The notes below the pieces were generated by a model that saw only the letters and a program-made list of their open reading frames with translations, was not told where the DNA came from and did not search any database. A stretch of DNA of 64,000 nucleotides from Vibrio ishigakensis (GTDB lineage Bacteria; Pseudomonadota; Gammaproteobacteria; Enterobacterales; Vibrionaceae): contig NZ_AP024881.1 in assembly GCF_024347675.1 (NCBI RefSeq), positions 1,860,001 through 1,924,000 on the forward strand. The letters are read 5' to 3'. Below are positions 53,568 through 62,904 of this stretch, in pieces (position 1 is the stretch's first letter; each line of letters starts with the position of its first letter). The position numbers were made by a program, and so were the translations under genes.

Positions 53568-55169
53568 ATGCTTGAAGATAAACTCAGCTCTATTCCAGAC
53601 TCAGTCACCAGGCTGCGCCTCATACTGGGTGATCAGTTAAACGCTCATCACTCTTGGTATCAAGAGCAAGACAGCAATACCCTTTATCTCATCGCGGAAC
53701 TGCACCAAGAAGCCACCTACGTTCCCCATCACATCCAAAAGATACAGGCCTTCTTCTGCGCCATGCAAGGGTTCGCATCCGCTCTGCAACAAGCAGGACA
53801 TCAAACCCTTCATCTGACTCTCGACGATACTGTAGGTTTCTCCCTGACCGAACTCATCTTGCACATCTGCGCTCAAAAGCAGATTCAAGTGTTTGAATAC
53901 CAGCAAGCCGATGAGTATCGCCTATTAGAGCAGATGAGTAGGCTCGAGTTAGAGCTCAACAAACTCGGAGTTGGCACTCACAGAACCAGTAGCGAGCATT
54001 TCCTAGTGGGTTTTGAAGAGATTGCAGATTACTTCAATCCAGATAAGAAACAGCGCATGGAAACCTTCTATCGTAAGATGCGCAAAAGGTACCAGATCCT
54101 ACTTGATGATGAGAGCGAGCCTGAAGGAGGGAAATGGAATTACGATACTGATAATCGTCAGAAACTCTCCAAAGGTGCCATCGATGAGCTTCCAGAGCCG
54201 TTACTCTTTAGCAACGACGTTACGGAGATAAACCAAAGAATCGCAAGGCATCAGATCCACAGCATAGGCCAAGGCACTGACACTTTGTTATGGCCAGTGA
54301 ATCGGGAGCAATCATTGCAACTGCTGGACTTTTTTTGTCGCCACTGTCTAGTCAACTTTGGGCGCTACCAAGACGCAATGACGGACAAAGCCAATGGCAT
54401 ATTCGGTAACAAACAGTGGAGTTTGTATCACGCTAGGCTGTCGTTTTCGATGAACAGCAAAATGCTCCACCCCATGCAGGTGATACAAACTGCCATTGAA
54501 CATTACAGAAACAATCCTGAAATCTCTTTAGCTCAAATAGAGGGCTTTGTAAGGCAAATCCTAGGGTGGCGAGAGTTTATCCGTGGTCTTTATTGGACTC
54601 ATATGCCCAGGTTCAAAACCCTAAACTTTCTCAAGGCCAACAGAGACCTACCAAAGTGGTTTTGGGATGGCGACACCAAGATGAATTGCCAGAAGCAAGC
54701 CATCAGCCAAAGCCTAGAGTTCTCTTATGCACACCATATCCAACGCTTAATGGTCACGGGCAACTTTTGTATGCTGGCAGGGATAGAACCTGAGCAAGTC
54801 GATGAGTGGTACTTGTCTATCTATATAGACGCTATCGAGTGGGTAGAACTACCCAATACCCGAGGTATGAGCCAGTTTGCTGACGGCGGTATAGTCGGCT
54901 CAAAGGCTTATGCGGCCAGTGGTAACTACATCAACAAGATGAGCGATTACTGTGGAGATTGCCACTACTCGGTCAAACAAAAGGCGGAAGATACAGCCTG
55001 CCCACTCAATAGCCTCTATTGGCACTTCATGCAAAGGCACAGAGAAACCCTAGTTAAGAACCCAAGGATGAATATGGTGTATCGAAACTGGGATAAACAA
55101 GATGTGGAATCGCAATCTGCGGTTCTTAACAGAGCTCAGCAGCTCCTTGATGATCTCGACAATATTTAA
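53568..55169 (+). CDS. Iron-sulfur bacterial cryptochrome/(6-4) photolyase
   Basis: This 533-residue member of the FeS-BCP (CryPro, PhrB-like) branch repairs UV damage using light and FAD. The N terminus LRLILGDQLNAHHSW is typical. Four cysteines, Cys374, Cys462, Cys465 and Cys478, have exactly the spacing (88, 3, 13) known for the [4Fe-4S] ligands of Agrobacterium PhrB. A His-His pair at 389-390 falls where PhrB has its catalytic pair (same offset of 15-16). It is therefore most likely a (6-4) photolyase. It stands 60 bases after yeaD. Confidence 0.88.
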   Translation: MLEDKLSSIPDSVTRLRLILGDQLNAHHSWYQEQDSNTLYLIAELHQEATYVPHHIQKIQAFFCAMQGFASALQQAGHQTLHLTLDDTVGFSLTELILHICAQKQIQVFEYQQADEYRLLEQMSRLELELNKLGVGTHRTSSEHFLVGFEEIADYFNPDKKQRMETFYRKMRKRYQILLDDESEPEGGKWNYDTDNRQKLSKGAIDELPEPLLFSNDVTEINQRIARHQIHSIGQGTDTLLWPVNREQSLQLLDFFCRHCLVNFGRYQDAMTDKANGIFGNKQWSLYHARLSFSMNSKMLHPMQVIQTAIEHYRNNPEISLAQIEGFVRQILGWREFIRGLYWTHMPRFKTLNFLKANRDLPKWFWDGDTKMNCQKQAISQSLEFSYAHHIQRLMVTGNFCMLAGIEPEQVDEWYLSIYIDAIEWVELPNTRGMSQFADGGIVGSKAYAASGNYINKMSDYCGDCHYSVKQKAEDTACPLNSLYWHFMQRHRETLVKNPRMNMVYRNWDKQDVESQSAVLNRAQQLLDDLDNI

Positions 55170-55221
55170 AATCGAGCGTAAATCCGTATACTAGGCGCTC
55201 TGCTATCGAATCGAGTCCCGT

Positions 55222-56034
55222 ATGCACTATATCTGCCCTATTTGCGCCTCTCCCTTGACCCTTACCGAGCGCACCTTCTGTTGTGGAAACAGACACAGCT
55301 TTGATCTGGCTAAAGAAGGATATGTGAACCTGATGCCAGCCAACCATAAGCACTCTAAGAATCCGGGTGATAGTAAAGAGATGATGCAGGCGCGAAGAGA
55401 GTTTCTGGCAACTGGGCACTATGCCAAACTAAGCGAGACTCTTGCAAAGGTAGCTATGGACTCAGTATCAGGAAGCGACAACGTTACCCTTCTAGATATG
55501 GGCTGCGGTGAAGGCTACTACACAGATGGCATTCGCAAGGCTCTCCCAGAAACAGCACAGGTGTACGGACTCGACATCTCTAAGGTTGCCGTGCGCTACG
55601 CCTCAAAGCGCTATCCAGAATGCAATTTTAGTGTGGCGTCCAGCTATCGCCTGCCGTTTGCAGATAATAGTCTAGAGGTCATCGTCAAGGTGTATGCGCC
55701 ATCGAGCGAAGAAGAGCTGCTTCGCTGCCTAAAACCTGGGGGAGTACTTATCTCAGTAACCCCAGGGGAAAGGCATCTATATCAACTAAGGGAGCGTATC
55801 TACGAAACCGTGCGTCCACATCAGGATGAAACCGAAAAGTTCAACACACTCGCTCTCGTCGATCAAACCCCTCTCCACTATGAAATGGCACTAGAAAACG
55901 GTTCGGTCCTTCAGTTATTACAAATGACACCATTTGCGTGGAAGGCATCGGATGAACTTCGAGCTAGCCTTGCAGGTAGCGAGCAGTTTTTGTGTGAGGC
56001 TGACTTCGTGATCTCTCGCTATAAAAAAGATTAA
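55222..56034 (+). CDS. rlmA: 23S rRNA (guanine-N1)-methyltransferase RlmA
   Basis: RlmA (RrmA) methylates G745 of 23S rRNA. The 270-residue protein has an N-terminal zinc finger with CPIC and CCGNRHSFD (Cys and His ligands), followed by YVNLMPANHKHSKNPGDSKEM and a methyltransferase domain with LLDMGCGEGYYTDGI (about 92-106). The segment IVKVYAPSSEEELLRCLKPGG is also characteristic. It lies 52 bases after the photolyase gene and may share its transcript. Confidence 0.92.
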   Translation: MHYICPICASPLTLTERTFCCGNRHSFDLAKEGYVNLMPANHKHSKNPGDSKEMMQARREFLATGHYAKLSETLAKVAMDSVSGSDNVTLLDMGCGEGYYTDGIRKALPETAQVYGLDISKVAVRYASKRYPECNFSVASSYRLPFADNSLEVIVKVYAPSSEEELLRCLKPGGVLISVTPGERHLYQLRERIYETVRPHQDETEKFNTLALVDQTPLHYEMALENGSVLQLLQMTPFAWKASDELRASLAGSEQFLCEADFVISRYKKD

Positions 56035-56076
56035 ATTCTGACCTGCTAGCCTTTTTACCAGTCAAAGCCGTACTAT

Positions 56077-56099
56077 CCTTTTGAGGAATCATCAAAAGG
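56077..56099 (+). promoter_or_regulatory. Hairpin masking the ribosome binding site of the chaN-like gene
   Basis: CCTTTTGA (56077-56084) and TCAAAAGG (56092-56099) form a perfect 8-bp stem with a 7-base loop. The right arm includes most of the AAAAGGGAG ribosome binding site nine bases before the ATG, so the folded RNA would hide it. The U-rich left arm pairing with the purine-rich site resembles fourU RNA thermometers. Structure is seen; function is inferred. Confidence 0.4.
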
Positions 56100-56108
56100 G
56101 AGTGCGTG

Positions 56109-57056
56109 ATGAAAGGGCTAGCTTGGTTTTCTATTCTGATGTGCAGTACATCCACTGCTTTTTCTGCGCCACAAACCTTTTTCGAATACCAACTTCTGAC
56201 TCCAAGCGGTGAAACCGTCACTCTTGAGGAGGTGACCAAGGCGATTGCTGATCATCAGGTTATACTTGTTGGGGAATGGCACTCTCACTCTGCCGTTCAT
56301 AGATTTCAATCAGACCTGTACAAAACCCTTCTCCAAAAGAACCCTAAAACAGATCTTTCTATGGAGCAGTTTAGCCGACCCGCTCAGAGCACATTGGATC
56401 AATACCTCGAAGATGAGATTGGAGAACGAGCCTTGATTGCGCACGGTCGCGCTTGGCCAAATTACACCAGTGACTATCGCGCTCTAATCGAACAGGCAAA
56501 GGTGGCACAAAGAAGGGTAATTGCAGCCAATGCTCCGCGAGATATCGTTCACTGCATTGGTCAGGTCGGCCCCAGTTATATAAAGCAGTTGTCTCGAAAG
56601 GATAAGAAGTTCGTTGCAGCCAAGCTTGATACCTCAGATCGCCCTTATAAAGCGCAGTTCATGACCTTGATGCAGGGCATGGAAGGTAAGATGGTTGAGA
56701 ACATGTATGCCGCTCAAGTCTCTTGGGATGAGACCATGGCCGAGAGCATAGCGAATCACCTTAAACAAAACCCGGGCGCCCACGTGATGCACACCGCTGG
56801 TAAGTTTCATGTGGAAAATGGAGACGGCATTGCCTATTCGCTGAAGAAGCGGTCACCTGAGACTAACATAGCGCTCATCACACCAGTTACCGAGATTGGG
56901 GACACCAGCAACTCGCCATTTGTTGAGTATCAACTGTTAGTACTTCCCCTGCCAAAGCAGAGTGTCGGAACATCAGGCCATGGTGGGGGGGACTATAGCC
57001 ATCCGCATGTGAATGGCCATTCTGGATGTGAGATTGCGTCTAAAAAAGAGCGTTAG
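56109..57056 (+). CDS. ChaN-family protein
   Basis: This exported protein of 315 residues has a signal sequence at about 1-20; cleavage after SAFSA is likely, although a Cys at position 12 raises the chance of a lipoprotein. The ChaN domain is marked by [28 protein letters not shown] and [19 protein letters not shown]. ChaN-like proteins bind haem in some species and are often iron-regulated. The C-terminal tail is His- and Gly-rich ([16 protein letters not shown]), which could bind metal. The ATG at 56109 is preceded by a strong site held in a hairpin. Confidence 0.8.
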   Translation: MKGLAWFSILMCSTSTAFSAPQTFFEYQLLTPSGETVTLEEVTKAIADHQVILVGEWHSHSAVHRFQSDLYKTLLQKNPKTDLSMEQFSRPAQSTLDQYLEDEIGERALIAHGRAWPNYTSDYRALIEQAKVAQRRVIAANAPRDIVHCIGQVGPSYIKQLSRKDKKFVAAKLDTSDRPYKAQFMTLMQGMEGKMVENMYAAQVSWDETMAESIANHLKQNPGAHVMHTAGKFHVENGDGIAYSLKKRSPETNIALITPVTEIGDTSNSPFVEYQLLVLPLPKQSVGTSGHGGGDYSHPHVNGHSGCEIASKKER

Positions 57057-57490
57057 CGATTTGGGTGATTTAGAATATGATCTTCCCAATCCACTACATC
57101 GATCTCATAAACCACTTTGTTGCGCACACTTTCGCCCGCTGCGTGCATTGCTGATTTAGAGCCCGTGATAAGCGGATGCCACTCTGGCAACTCTTTACCT
57201 TCCGACAGTAAGCGATAGGCACAGGTTTCAGGCAACCAGTTAAACTCATCGATTTTATCTCGAGTCAGTTTTAGGCACTCCTCGCCAGACTCGAAACGAT
57301 TTGGATAGTCCTTACAGCTGCAGGTTTTACTATTGAGCCAGCTACATGCCACATTGGTGTAGTAAACCTCATCACTGTCTTCATCCATCAGTTTATGCAG
57401 GCAACATTTGCCACAACCGTCGCACAAAGCTTCCCATTCCTGTTCGCTCATTTGCTCAAGAGATTTGGATTGCCAAAATGGAGTGGACAT
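57053..57490 (-). CDS. ycgN: YcgN-family cysteine-cluster protein
   Basis: This 145-residue protein of the UPF0260/YkgJ group has many cysteines: [12 protein letters not shown] near the N terminus (about 23-34), then CSW, CSCKDYP and CLKL, and CAYRLL further on. The pattern suggests an Fe-S or zinc cluster but no function is established. Its end overlaps the chaN-like stop by four bases. Another protein of the same cysteine type is encoded divergently 164 bases away. Confidence 0.85.
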   Translation of the reverse strand: MSTPFWQSKSLEQMSEQEWEALCDGCGKCCLHKLMDEDSDEVYYTNVACSWLNSKTCSCKDYPNRFESGEECLKLTRDKIDEFNWLPETCAYRLLSEGKELPEWHPLITGSKSAMHAAGESVRNKVVYEIDVVDWEDHILNHPNR

Positions 57491-57654
57491 AGTGATACCT
57501 AAAATTTACTGCGTGGGCGCGTTTTATACCTATTTCATGCTCAAAAGGCAAGCAAGCAAGGATTTCAATTAATTTCCATAAAGCCCTTTCAATTATGGTC
57601 AATTTGTCGATAATTCACCCTCAATTTCTACAAGCAAGCTCATAGGTAAACAAT

Positions 57655-57903
57655 ATGGAATGTCGACTTCATTGCGGTGCATGCTGTATTGCGCCTAGTA
57701 TTTCAAGCTCGTTTCCTCTGCACCCCAACGGCAAACCTGCCGGTGAGCGATGCAAACAGTTGACAGACGACAACCTTTGTAAGCTATTTGGTAAAGAAGA
57801 GCGCCCTGCAGTTTGTCATGGCTTTAAGGCTGCCAAATGGGTATGTGGCAACACAAGCTCGGAAGCTATCGCAATCCTTACCGAGCTCGAGACATTAACC
57901 TAA
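57655..57903 (+). CDS. YkgJ-family cysteine-cluster protein
   Basis: This small protein of 82 residues has CRLHCGACCIAPS at the N terminus, then GERCKQL, NLCKLFG and VCHGFKAAKWVC. It is a compact member of the same cluster family as YcgN. AGGT precedes the ATG. The likely ligand is a metal or Fe-S centre; no function is known. It is divergent from ycgN and 95 bases before aqpZ. Confidence 0.8.
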   Translation: MECRLHCGACCIAPSISSSFPLHPNGKPAGERCKQLTDDNLCKLFGKEERPAVCHGFKAAKWVCGNTSSEAIAILTELETLT

Positions 57904-57998
57904 AGCCTGTTTGGTTTAATTCTCGCCAAGCCTTTCCCATTTTTTCATTTAACGTCTATGTTTAATTCGATTATTCAATCAGTTACAAAGGACGACTT

Positions 57999-58682
57999 AT
58001 GAATAAATACTTAGCAGAAGTCATAGGTACTTTTTGGCTAGTGCTCGGCGGGTGTGGTAGTGCCGTTTTAGCCGCAGGCATCCCCGACCTCGGTATCGCA
58101 TTCGTTGGCGTATCACTGGCGTTTGGTCTCACCGTAGTCACCATGGCTTACGCTATCGGCCATATCTCCGGCTGTCATCTCAACCCTGCAGTAACGATTG
58201 GCCTTTGGGCTGGCGGTCGCCACGAAACCAAGGATGTAGTGCCATACATAGTGGCGCAGGTAATCGGCGGCATTATCGCAGGTGGCGTGCTGTATGTTAT
58301 CGCAACAGGTAAAGCGGGCGCGGATATAGGTGGCTTTGCAACCAATGGCTATGGCGACTACTCACCAGATGGCTATAGCATGACAGCGGCCTTGGTGACT
58401 GAAATCGTCCTAACGGCTGTGTTCTTGTTTGTGATCATGGGTGCGACCGACAGCCGAGCTCCTGCTGGCTTCGCTCCACTTGCAATCGGCTTCTGCCTGA
58501 CCTTGATTCACCTTATCAGTATCCCGGTAACCAATACCTCGGTGAACCCAGCACGAAGCACTGGTGTTGCGGTGTTTGTGGGTGATTATGCCCTGAGTCA
58601 ATTGTGGTTATTCTGGGTGGCGCCTATCATAGGTGGCATTATAGGTGCGGTGGTTTACAAGGCTGTTGCAGGGAAAGAATAA
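57999..58682 (+). CDS. aqpZ: Aquaporin Z
   Basis: AqpZ is a water channel of 227 residues with six membrane segments and both pore motifs: [12 protein letters not shown] (about residue 63) and [13 protein letters not shown] (about 185). The selectivity-filter arginine follows the second NPA, as in water-selective aquaporins. AAGGACG precedes the ATG. It is monocistronic, ending at a strong shared terminator. Confidence 0.95.
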   Translation: MNKYLAEVIGTFWLVLGGCGSAVLAAGIPDLGIAFVGVSLAFGLTVVTMAYAIGHISGCHLNPAVTIGLWAGGRHETKDVVPYIVAQVIGGIIAGGVLYVIATGKAGADIGGFATNGYGDYSPDGYSMTAALVTEIVLTAVFLFVIMGATDSRAPAGFAPLAIGFCLTLIHLISIPVTNTSVNPARSTGVAVFVGDYALSQLWLFWVAPIIGGIIGAVVYKAVAGKE

Positions 58683-58699
58683 TAGACAATCAGATAGAG

Positions 58700-58730
58700 A
58701 AAAGCCGCTTCAATTGAAGCGGCTTTTGAG
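58700..58730. terminator. Bidirectional terminator between aqpZ and recR
   Basis: A 28-base perfect palindrome (58700-58727), with the arms AAAAGCCGCTTCAA and TTGAAGCGGCTTTT, forms a stem of up to 12-13 bp with a tight loop and A/T tracts on both sides. Confidence 0.9.
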
Positions 58731-58733
58731 TAT

Positions 58734-59333
58734 TTAAAGCTTGTGGCGTCCCATCAAAGAATGAGAAAGGGTTGTACCATCAACTAACTCAAGCTCACCA
58801 CCTACAGGTACACCATGAGCGATACGCGATGCGTTGATCTGGTTTAGCTGACAAAGCTCGGCGATATATTGCGCCGTCGCTTCCCCCTCAACCGTTGGGT
58901 TGGTGGCTAGGATAACCTCGTTGATACCGCCCTGCTGCAAGCGGAAATCCAGTGAATCCAGACCTATATCGCTTGGCCCTATGCCATCAAGTGGAGACAA
59001 GTGCCCCATCAAAACAAAGTAAAGACCCGAGTATTGACCCGTTGCCTCTACCGCTGCGATATCTGCTGGGCTTTCAACCACACAGATCTGACCGCTTTCT
59101 TGACGCTTAGGGTTGCTACAGATATTACACACGTCGTGTTCGGTAAAGGTGCGACACTCGCTACAATGCCCTACTTCTGTCATCGCCTGACTCAGAGCAT
59201 CGGCCAGTTTCACCCCACCACTTCTGTCTCGTTGCAATAAATGAAAGGCCATACGCTGTGCCGACTTGGGACCCACCCCAGGTAGACAACGCAAGGCCTC
59301 CATTAATTGCTCCAGCATATTACTGGTGCGCAT
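58734..59333 (-). CDS. recR: Recombination protein RecR
   Basis: RecR (199 residues) with RecO and RecF loads RecA on gapped DNA. It has a helix-hairpin-helix near [20 protein letters not shown], a zinc finger (CSEC and CNIC, about 57-72), and a Toprim domain ([34 protein letters not shown]). It lies 15 bases below ybaB, in the conserved dnaX-ybaB-recR order. Confidence 0.97.
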   Translation of the reverse strand: MRTSNMLEQLMEALRCLPGVGPKSAQRMAFHLLQRDRSGGVKLADALSQAMTEVGHCSECRTFTEHDVCNICSNPKRQESGQICVVESPADIAAVEATGQYSGLYFVLMGHLSPLDGIGPSDIGLDSLDFRLQQGGINEVILATNPTVEGEATAQYIAELCQLNQINASRIAHGVPVGGELELVDGTTLSHSLMGRHKL

Positions 59334-59348
59334 ATTTTTAGACTCTGA

Positions 59349-59678
59349 TTAGAATGGCATCTTCATGCCTGGTGGAAGTTGCATTCCGCCAGTTACTGAA
59401 GCCATTTTCTCTTTTTGAGTCTCTTCAACGCGACGCGCTGCATCGTTAAATGCTGCAGCAATCAGGTCTTCTAGCATCTCTTTGTCGTCTTCCATCAAGC
59501 TCTCATCGATCTCAACGCGACGTACACTGTGGCTACCAGTGATGGTTACCTTAACAAGGCCAGCACCAGACTCACCAGTGATTTCCATGTTAGCAATTTC
59601 TTCTTGAAGCTTTTGCATACGCTCTTGCATCTGCTGGGCTTGCTTCATTAAGTTGCCCATACCGCCTTTTCCAAACAT
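59349..59678 (-). CDS. ybaB: YbaB/EbfC nucleoid-associated protein
   Basis: This small DNA-binding protein of 109 residues starts [20 protein letters not shown], has a long helix (residues 8-35), the beta hairpin [18 protein letters not shown] and a C-terminal Met- and Pro-rich [13 protein letters not shown] tail. YbaB binds DNA as a dimer with little sequence specificity. It sits between dnaX and recR, the usual arrangement. Confidence 0.95.
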   Translation of the reverse strand: MFGKGGMGNLMKQAQQMQERMQKLQEEIANMEITGESGAGLVKVTITGSHSVRRVEIDESLMEDDKEMLEDLIAAAFNDAARRVEETQKEKMASVTGGMQLPPGMKMPF

Positions 59679-59750
59679 TCTCTGTCTCTCTTTGATATCG
59701 GTACTGTTGGTTATTACTTTAAATGGGGCTTATCGGCGCCATTATCAAGT

Positions 59751-61796
59751 TTAAATCGGTCGAACACTGCTTTCATCCAACTCTGCCGCAAAGCGAGTCT
59801 GCATGAATTGTACGTGTTCATCTTGGTGTAAATTATCAAACGCTTGAGTCAGCTTCTGCTGATACAAGCTATCACGTAGCTCAAGTGGTGAAGTACCTTC
59901 GTTGCTGATGGTCACCTCAACCGGCTTAAAGCTACCTCTAACCTCGGCAATGGCATTAGCAAGCTCTTCTCGAGATTTATCACCGTCGAGATGCTTTTGG
60001 CTCTCTCTAAGGTGAAGCACCAAAGCTTGCTCGCTCTCAACTAGGTGGGCATTAAGTGCCAACTGTTGAACCATTTTACCTGTAGTTAGCTGATTAATCA
60101 GTGCACTCCAGCTATCCTTTTCAACCGCCTGAGTATGCAGTTTTTGCACCATTTCAGGGGTCTTTTCATGCATCAAGGCTTCCTTGAGCATAGCCGGGGT
60201 TATGCTTGGCGTCTCATTCTCACTGCTCTTTTGTTGTGAAGGACGCCATTGGTATTCTTGCGGTGTAACAGGTTCATTAGGGGTCGACAGCACGGACTCA
60301 GAAGGCGCTGACGGCGGGTGCTTTTTAGTCACACGCGCAAGAACGCTATCTTTTTTAGTCTGTGCTGTTTCGGCCTTTTTTGCGCCGTTACCACCCTCGC
60401 TCTGACCGCCTTGCTGTCTTCTAGAGCGTAGCTGATGACGAATGCCACCTAAACCTGAGCCTTGCAGTCTGGCAGATTGTACGGAAGCCTCTTCAACCGG
60501 CGGTGCTGTTTGCACTTGTGGTCGCGGATCCTCAGTCATAGGCGGTACCTGCAATGGTACTGCTTGAGTCGGCTGAGGTCTCTCAACCGCCTTGCGCGCC
60601 TGCTCAACAGGCGAAGTGCGTTCAGGCATAGGATGCGTATCAACGACTGGAATACTCGCTGGTGCAGCTTGAGGCTTTACGGTTTCAACACTGATCACAT
60701 TCGCTTGGCTTTTGCTTGCAGGAGCAAAAGCGAGCATACGCAGTAGGGTCATCTCAACCCCAGCACGCTCGGTCGGTGCCATTGTCAGCTCTTGTCTGCC
60801 TTTTAAAGCAATCTGATAATAGAGCTGCACTTCTTGCGGCGGAAGCTGGCTTGCGATCAGCTTGATACGCGCTACGTCATGAGCCTCATCCAAAGTCGCA
60901 GGCAAGGCCTGATACATAGCAATGCGATGCAGCTGCATGGAAAGCTCTTGAAGCAGACCGTCCCAATCAACGCCATTGCTTGCAAGCAAACTCAATGCAT
61001 CCATAGTTGCTTGCGCTTGCTTCTTCACAATCGCTTCAATCAAGTGCAGAGCTTGCTCACTATCAAGCGTACCTAACATCCGAGAAACTGTATCAGACAC
61101 CACAGTGCCGTTACCCAGAGCAATCGCTTGGTCAGTCAAGCTCAGCGCATCACGCATACTGCCGTCTGCAGCATGAGAGAGGAGAGTCAGAGCACGCTCT
61201 TCAAACTCTAGCTTTTCTTCAGTCAGCACATGCGAAAGTTGCTGATGGATATCATCTGAGCTGATTGGCTTTAGATGGAACTGTAAGCAGCGTGACAAGA
61301 TTGTCACTGGCAATTTTTGCGGATCGGTTGTTGCTAGTAGGAACTTCACATACTCAGGTGGCTCTTCTAGGGTTTTTAGAAGAGCATTAAAGCTGTGCTT
61401 CGAGAGCATGTGAACTTCATCGATCAGATAGACCTTAAAGCGACCATGTGCAGGTTTGTACTGCACGTTGTCGAGAAGTTCACGGGTATCTTCCACCTTG
61501 GTACGAGAGGCAGCATCGATCTCCAGAAGGTCAACAAAGCGACCCTGGTCAATCTCGATACAACTCTGACATTTACCACAAGGTGTTGAGGTAATGCCGG
61601 TTTCGCAGTTCAAACCCTTGGCGAACAGACGACCAATGGTAGTTTTACCTACACCTCGCGTACCGCTGAACAGATAAGCGTGGTGCAGTCGATTCTGATC
61701 AAGGGCGTTTTCGAGAGCCGTTAGAACATGTGCCTGTCCAACAACCTCACCAAAGCGCTTCGGACGCCATTTCCTTGCTAACGCTAAATAACTCAT
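59751..61796 (-). CDS. dnaX: DNA polymerase III tau/gamma subunit
   Basis: DnaX (681 residues as tau) is the clamp-loader ATPase; tau also ties the polymerases to the helicase. The P-loop GTRGVGKTTIGRLF is at about 45-58, followed by a zinc module (CETGITSTPCGKCQSC), Walker B LIDEVHMLS and the SRC box. A proline- and Gln-rich linker begins at about 390. Within it, GCA AAA AAG at residues 472-474 contains the slippery heptamer A AAA AAG, the same as in E. coli; a -1 shift would give a gamma form of about 480 residues. Confidence 0.97.
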   Translation of the reverse strand: MSYLALARKWRPKRFGEVVGQAHVLTALENALDQNRLHHAYLFSGTRGVGKTTIGRLFAKGLNCETGITSTPCGKCQSCIEIDQGRFVDLLEIDAASRTKVEDTRELLDNVQYKPAHGRFKVYLIDEVHMLSKHSFNALLKTLEEPPEYVKFLLATTDPQKLPVTILSRCLQFHLKPISSDDIHQQLSHVLTEEKLEFEERALTLLSHAADGSMRDALSLTDQAIALGNGTVVSDTVSRMLGTLDSEQALHLIEAIVKKQAQATMDALSLLASNGVDWDGLLQELSMQLHRIAMYQALPATLDEAHDVARIKLIASQLPPQEVQLYYQIALKGRQELTMAPTERAGVEMTLLRMLAFAPASKSQANVISVETVKPQAAPASIPVVDTHPMPERTSPVEQARKAVERPQPTQAVPLQVPPMTEDPRPQVQTAPPVEEASVQSARLQGSGLGGIRHQLRSRRQQGGQSEGGNGAKKAETAQTKKDSVLARVTKKHPPSAPSESVLSTPNEPVTPQEYQWRPSQQKSSENETPSITPAMLKEALMHEKTPEMVQKLHTQAVEKDSWSALINQLTTGKMVQQLALNAHLVESEQALVLHLRESQKHLDGDKSREELANAIAEVRGSFKPVEVTISNEGTSPLELRDSLYQQKLTQAFDNLHQDEHVQFMQTRFAAELDESSVRPI
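60375..60381 (-). promoter_or_regulatory. Programmed -1 frameshift site in dnaX
   Basis: The heptamer A AAA AAG is in the zero frame as GCA AAA AAG. After a -1 slip the next codons read Gly-Arg-Asn-Ser-Thr-Asp and then TAA. An internal GAGGG lies 12 bases upstream, similar to the stimulatory ribosome binding site of E. coli dnaX. The downstream hairpin is weak (GCG/GCGC arms), so efficiency is unclear. Confidence 0.7.
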
Positions 61797-61819
61797 TAAC
61801 TAACCTAGATTGATGAAAC

Positions 61820-62365
61820 TTAGTGGCCTTCGAACTCACACAGGCTGAACACTTCAATGCCCAGTTTCTCAATGCGCTTGTCACCACCAATTTCTGGAAG
61901 ATTAATCACGAACGCTGCATGCTCCACAACACCACCTAGCTTACGAATAAGTTTAGTCGTTGCTTCGATAGTACCGCCGGTTGCAAGTAGGTCATCAACC
62001 ATCAGCACCTTATCGCCTTCAACGATGGCGTCGGTGTGGATCTCTAGGGTATCCGTGCCGTACTCAAGCTCATAAGATTGACCAATAGTTGCACGAGGCA
62101 ATTTACCTGGCTTGCGAACTGGCACAAAGCCTACACCTAGTTCTAATGCTAGTGGCGCGCCAAACAAGAAACCACGAGCCTCAGTACCAACAATCTTGGT
62201 AAAGCCCATATCTTTGTATTTCTCAACCATGGCTTCGATGGTCGCTTTATATGCGGCCGCGTCTTCCATCAAACTGGTGACGTCGCGGAAAAGAATGCCT
62301 GGTTTTGGATAGTCTGGGATAGATTTGATGCTTGCTTTGATCAGCGCTTGTTTTTCGCTATTCAT
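61820..62365 (-). CDS. apt: Adenine phosphoribosyltransferase
   Basis: Apt (181 residues) salvages adenine to AMP with PRPP. The PRPP-binding loop is [16 protein letters not shown] (about 120-135), with [18 protein letters not shown] and [14 protein letters not shown] earlier. I start at the ATG at 62365 ([12 protein letters not shown]), the family N terminus; a start at 62416 adds 17 residues and lacks support. It precedes dnaX by 23 bases, as in E. coli apt-dnaX. Confidence 0.95.
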   Translation of the reverse strand: MNSEKQALIKASIKSIPDYPKPGILFRDVTSLMEDAAAYKATIEAMVEKYKDMGFTKIVGTEARGFLFGAPLALELGVGFVPVRKPGKLPRATIGQSYELEYGTDTLEIHTDAIVEGDKVLMVDDLLATGGTIEATTKLIRKLGGVVEHAAFVINLPEIGGDKRIEKLGIEVFSLCEFEGH

Positions 62366-62454
62366 AATAATTTCTTGTATCGGTGGGAACCACAGGTGAA
62401 CATTGGATGACATCATACCATTTCACAGCAAAGTTTGCGGAACAAACTTAGGGC

Positions 62455-62829
62455 TTAATCACATTTGCTGGAGTTGGTTTCTGGTACTTGTATAAACCAG
62501 GTCATGAGCAGTATAAAAATCACGCCAAGCAGGACTTTAACCCAGATTATTGGCGCCATAAAGATAGAAAAAGTGAAGCTGAGCACGATAAACACATAGG
62601 CCTTTCGCTTTACACCCTTTTCAATGGAGCGAGACGCTCGCCAATTGATGATTATCGGGCCCACAGTCGGATGTGACAGCATTTTGTTATGCAGTCGAGT
62701 CGACCCGCGCATATAGCAGGCGCTGGCGAGTAAGATAAACGGAGTGGTAGGAAGCAGAGGTAGCAAGATCCCGAGCAAGCCTAACCCTAGACTCACGCTA
62801 CCTGCTGTAACCCACAATGCCTTGATCAA
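62455..62829 (-). CDS. ybaN: YbaN-family inner-membrane protein (DUF454)
   Basis: This small membrane protein has about 124 residues and three to four hydrophobic segments: LGLGLLGILLPLLPTTPFILLASACYM is the signature (key Leu-Pro-Thr-Thr-Pro-Phe), and two more lie near the C terminus. I propose a TTG start at 62829, because AAGGGGA precedes it at good spacing and the distance to LPTTPF (25 residues) equals that of E. coli YbaN. A TTG at 62844 would add five residues. It lies upstream of apt on the same strand, as in E. coli. Function unknown. Confidence 0.78.
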   Translation of the reverse strand: MIKALWVTAGSVSLGLGLLGILLPLLPTTPFILLASACYMRGSTRLHNKMLSHPTVGPIIINWRASRSIEKGVKRKAYVFIVLSFTFSIFMAPIIWVKVLLGVIFILLMTWFIQVPETNSSKCD

Positions 62830-62904
62830 AACGATCCCCTTCAAACTCTTTAGATGAGTAATCTAACCAAGCTGAAATCTGGGGTAAAGATCTATTTACA
62901 GGCC

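Noticed and set aside
54013..54231. Extra frame inside the photolyase gene
   Set aside because: It is a shadow of the conserved photolyase frame with no start signal.
60462..60746. Arg- and Leu-rich frame opposite dnaX
   Set aside because: It lies antisense to the Pro/Gln-rich tau linker; composition is typical of an antisense shadow.
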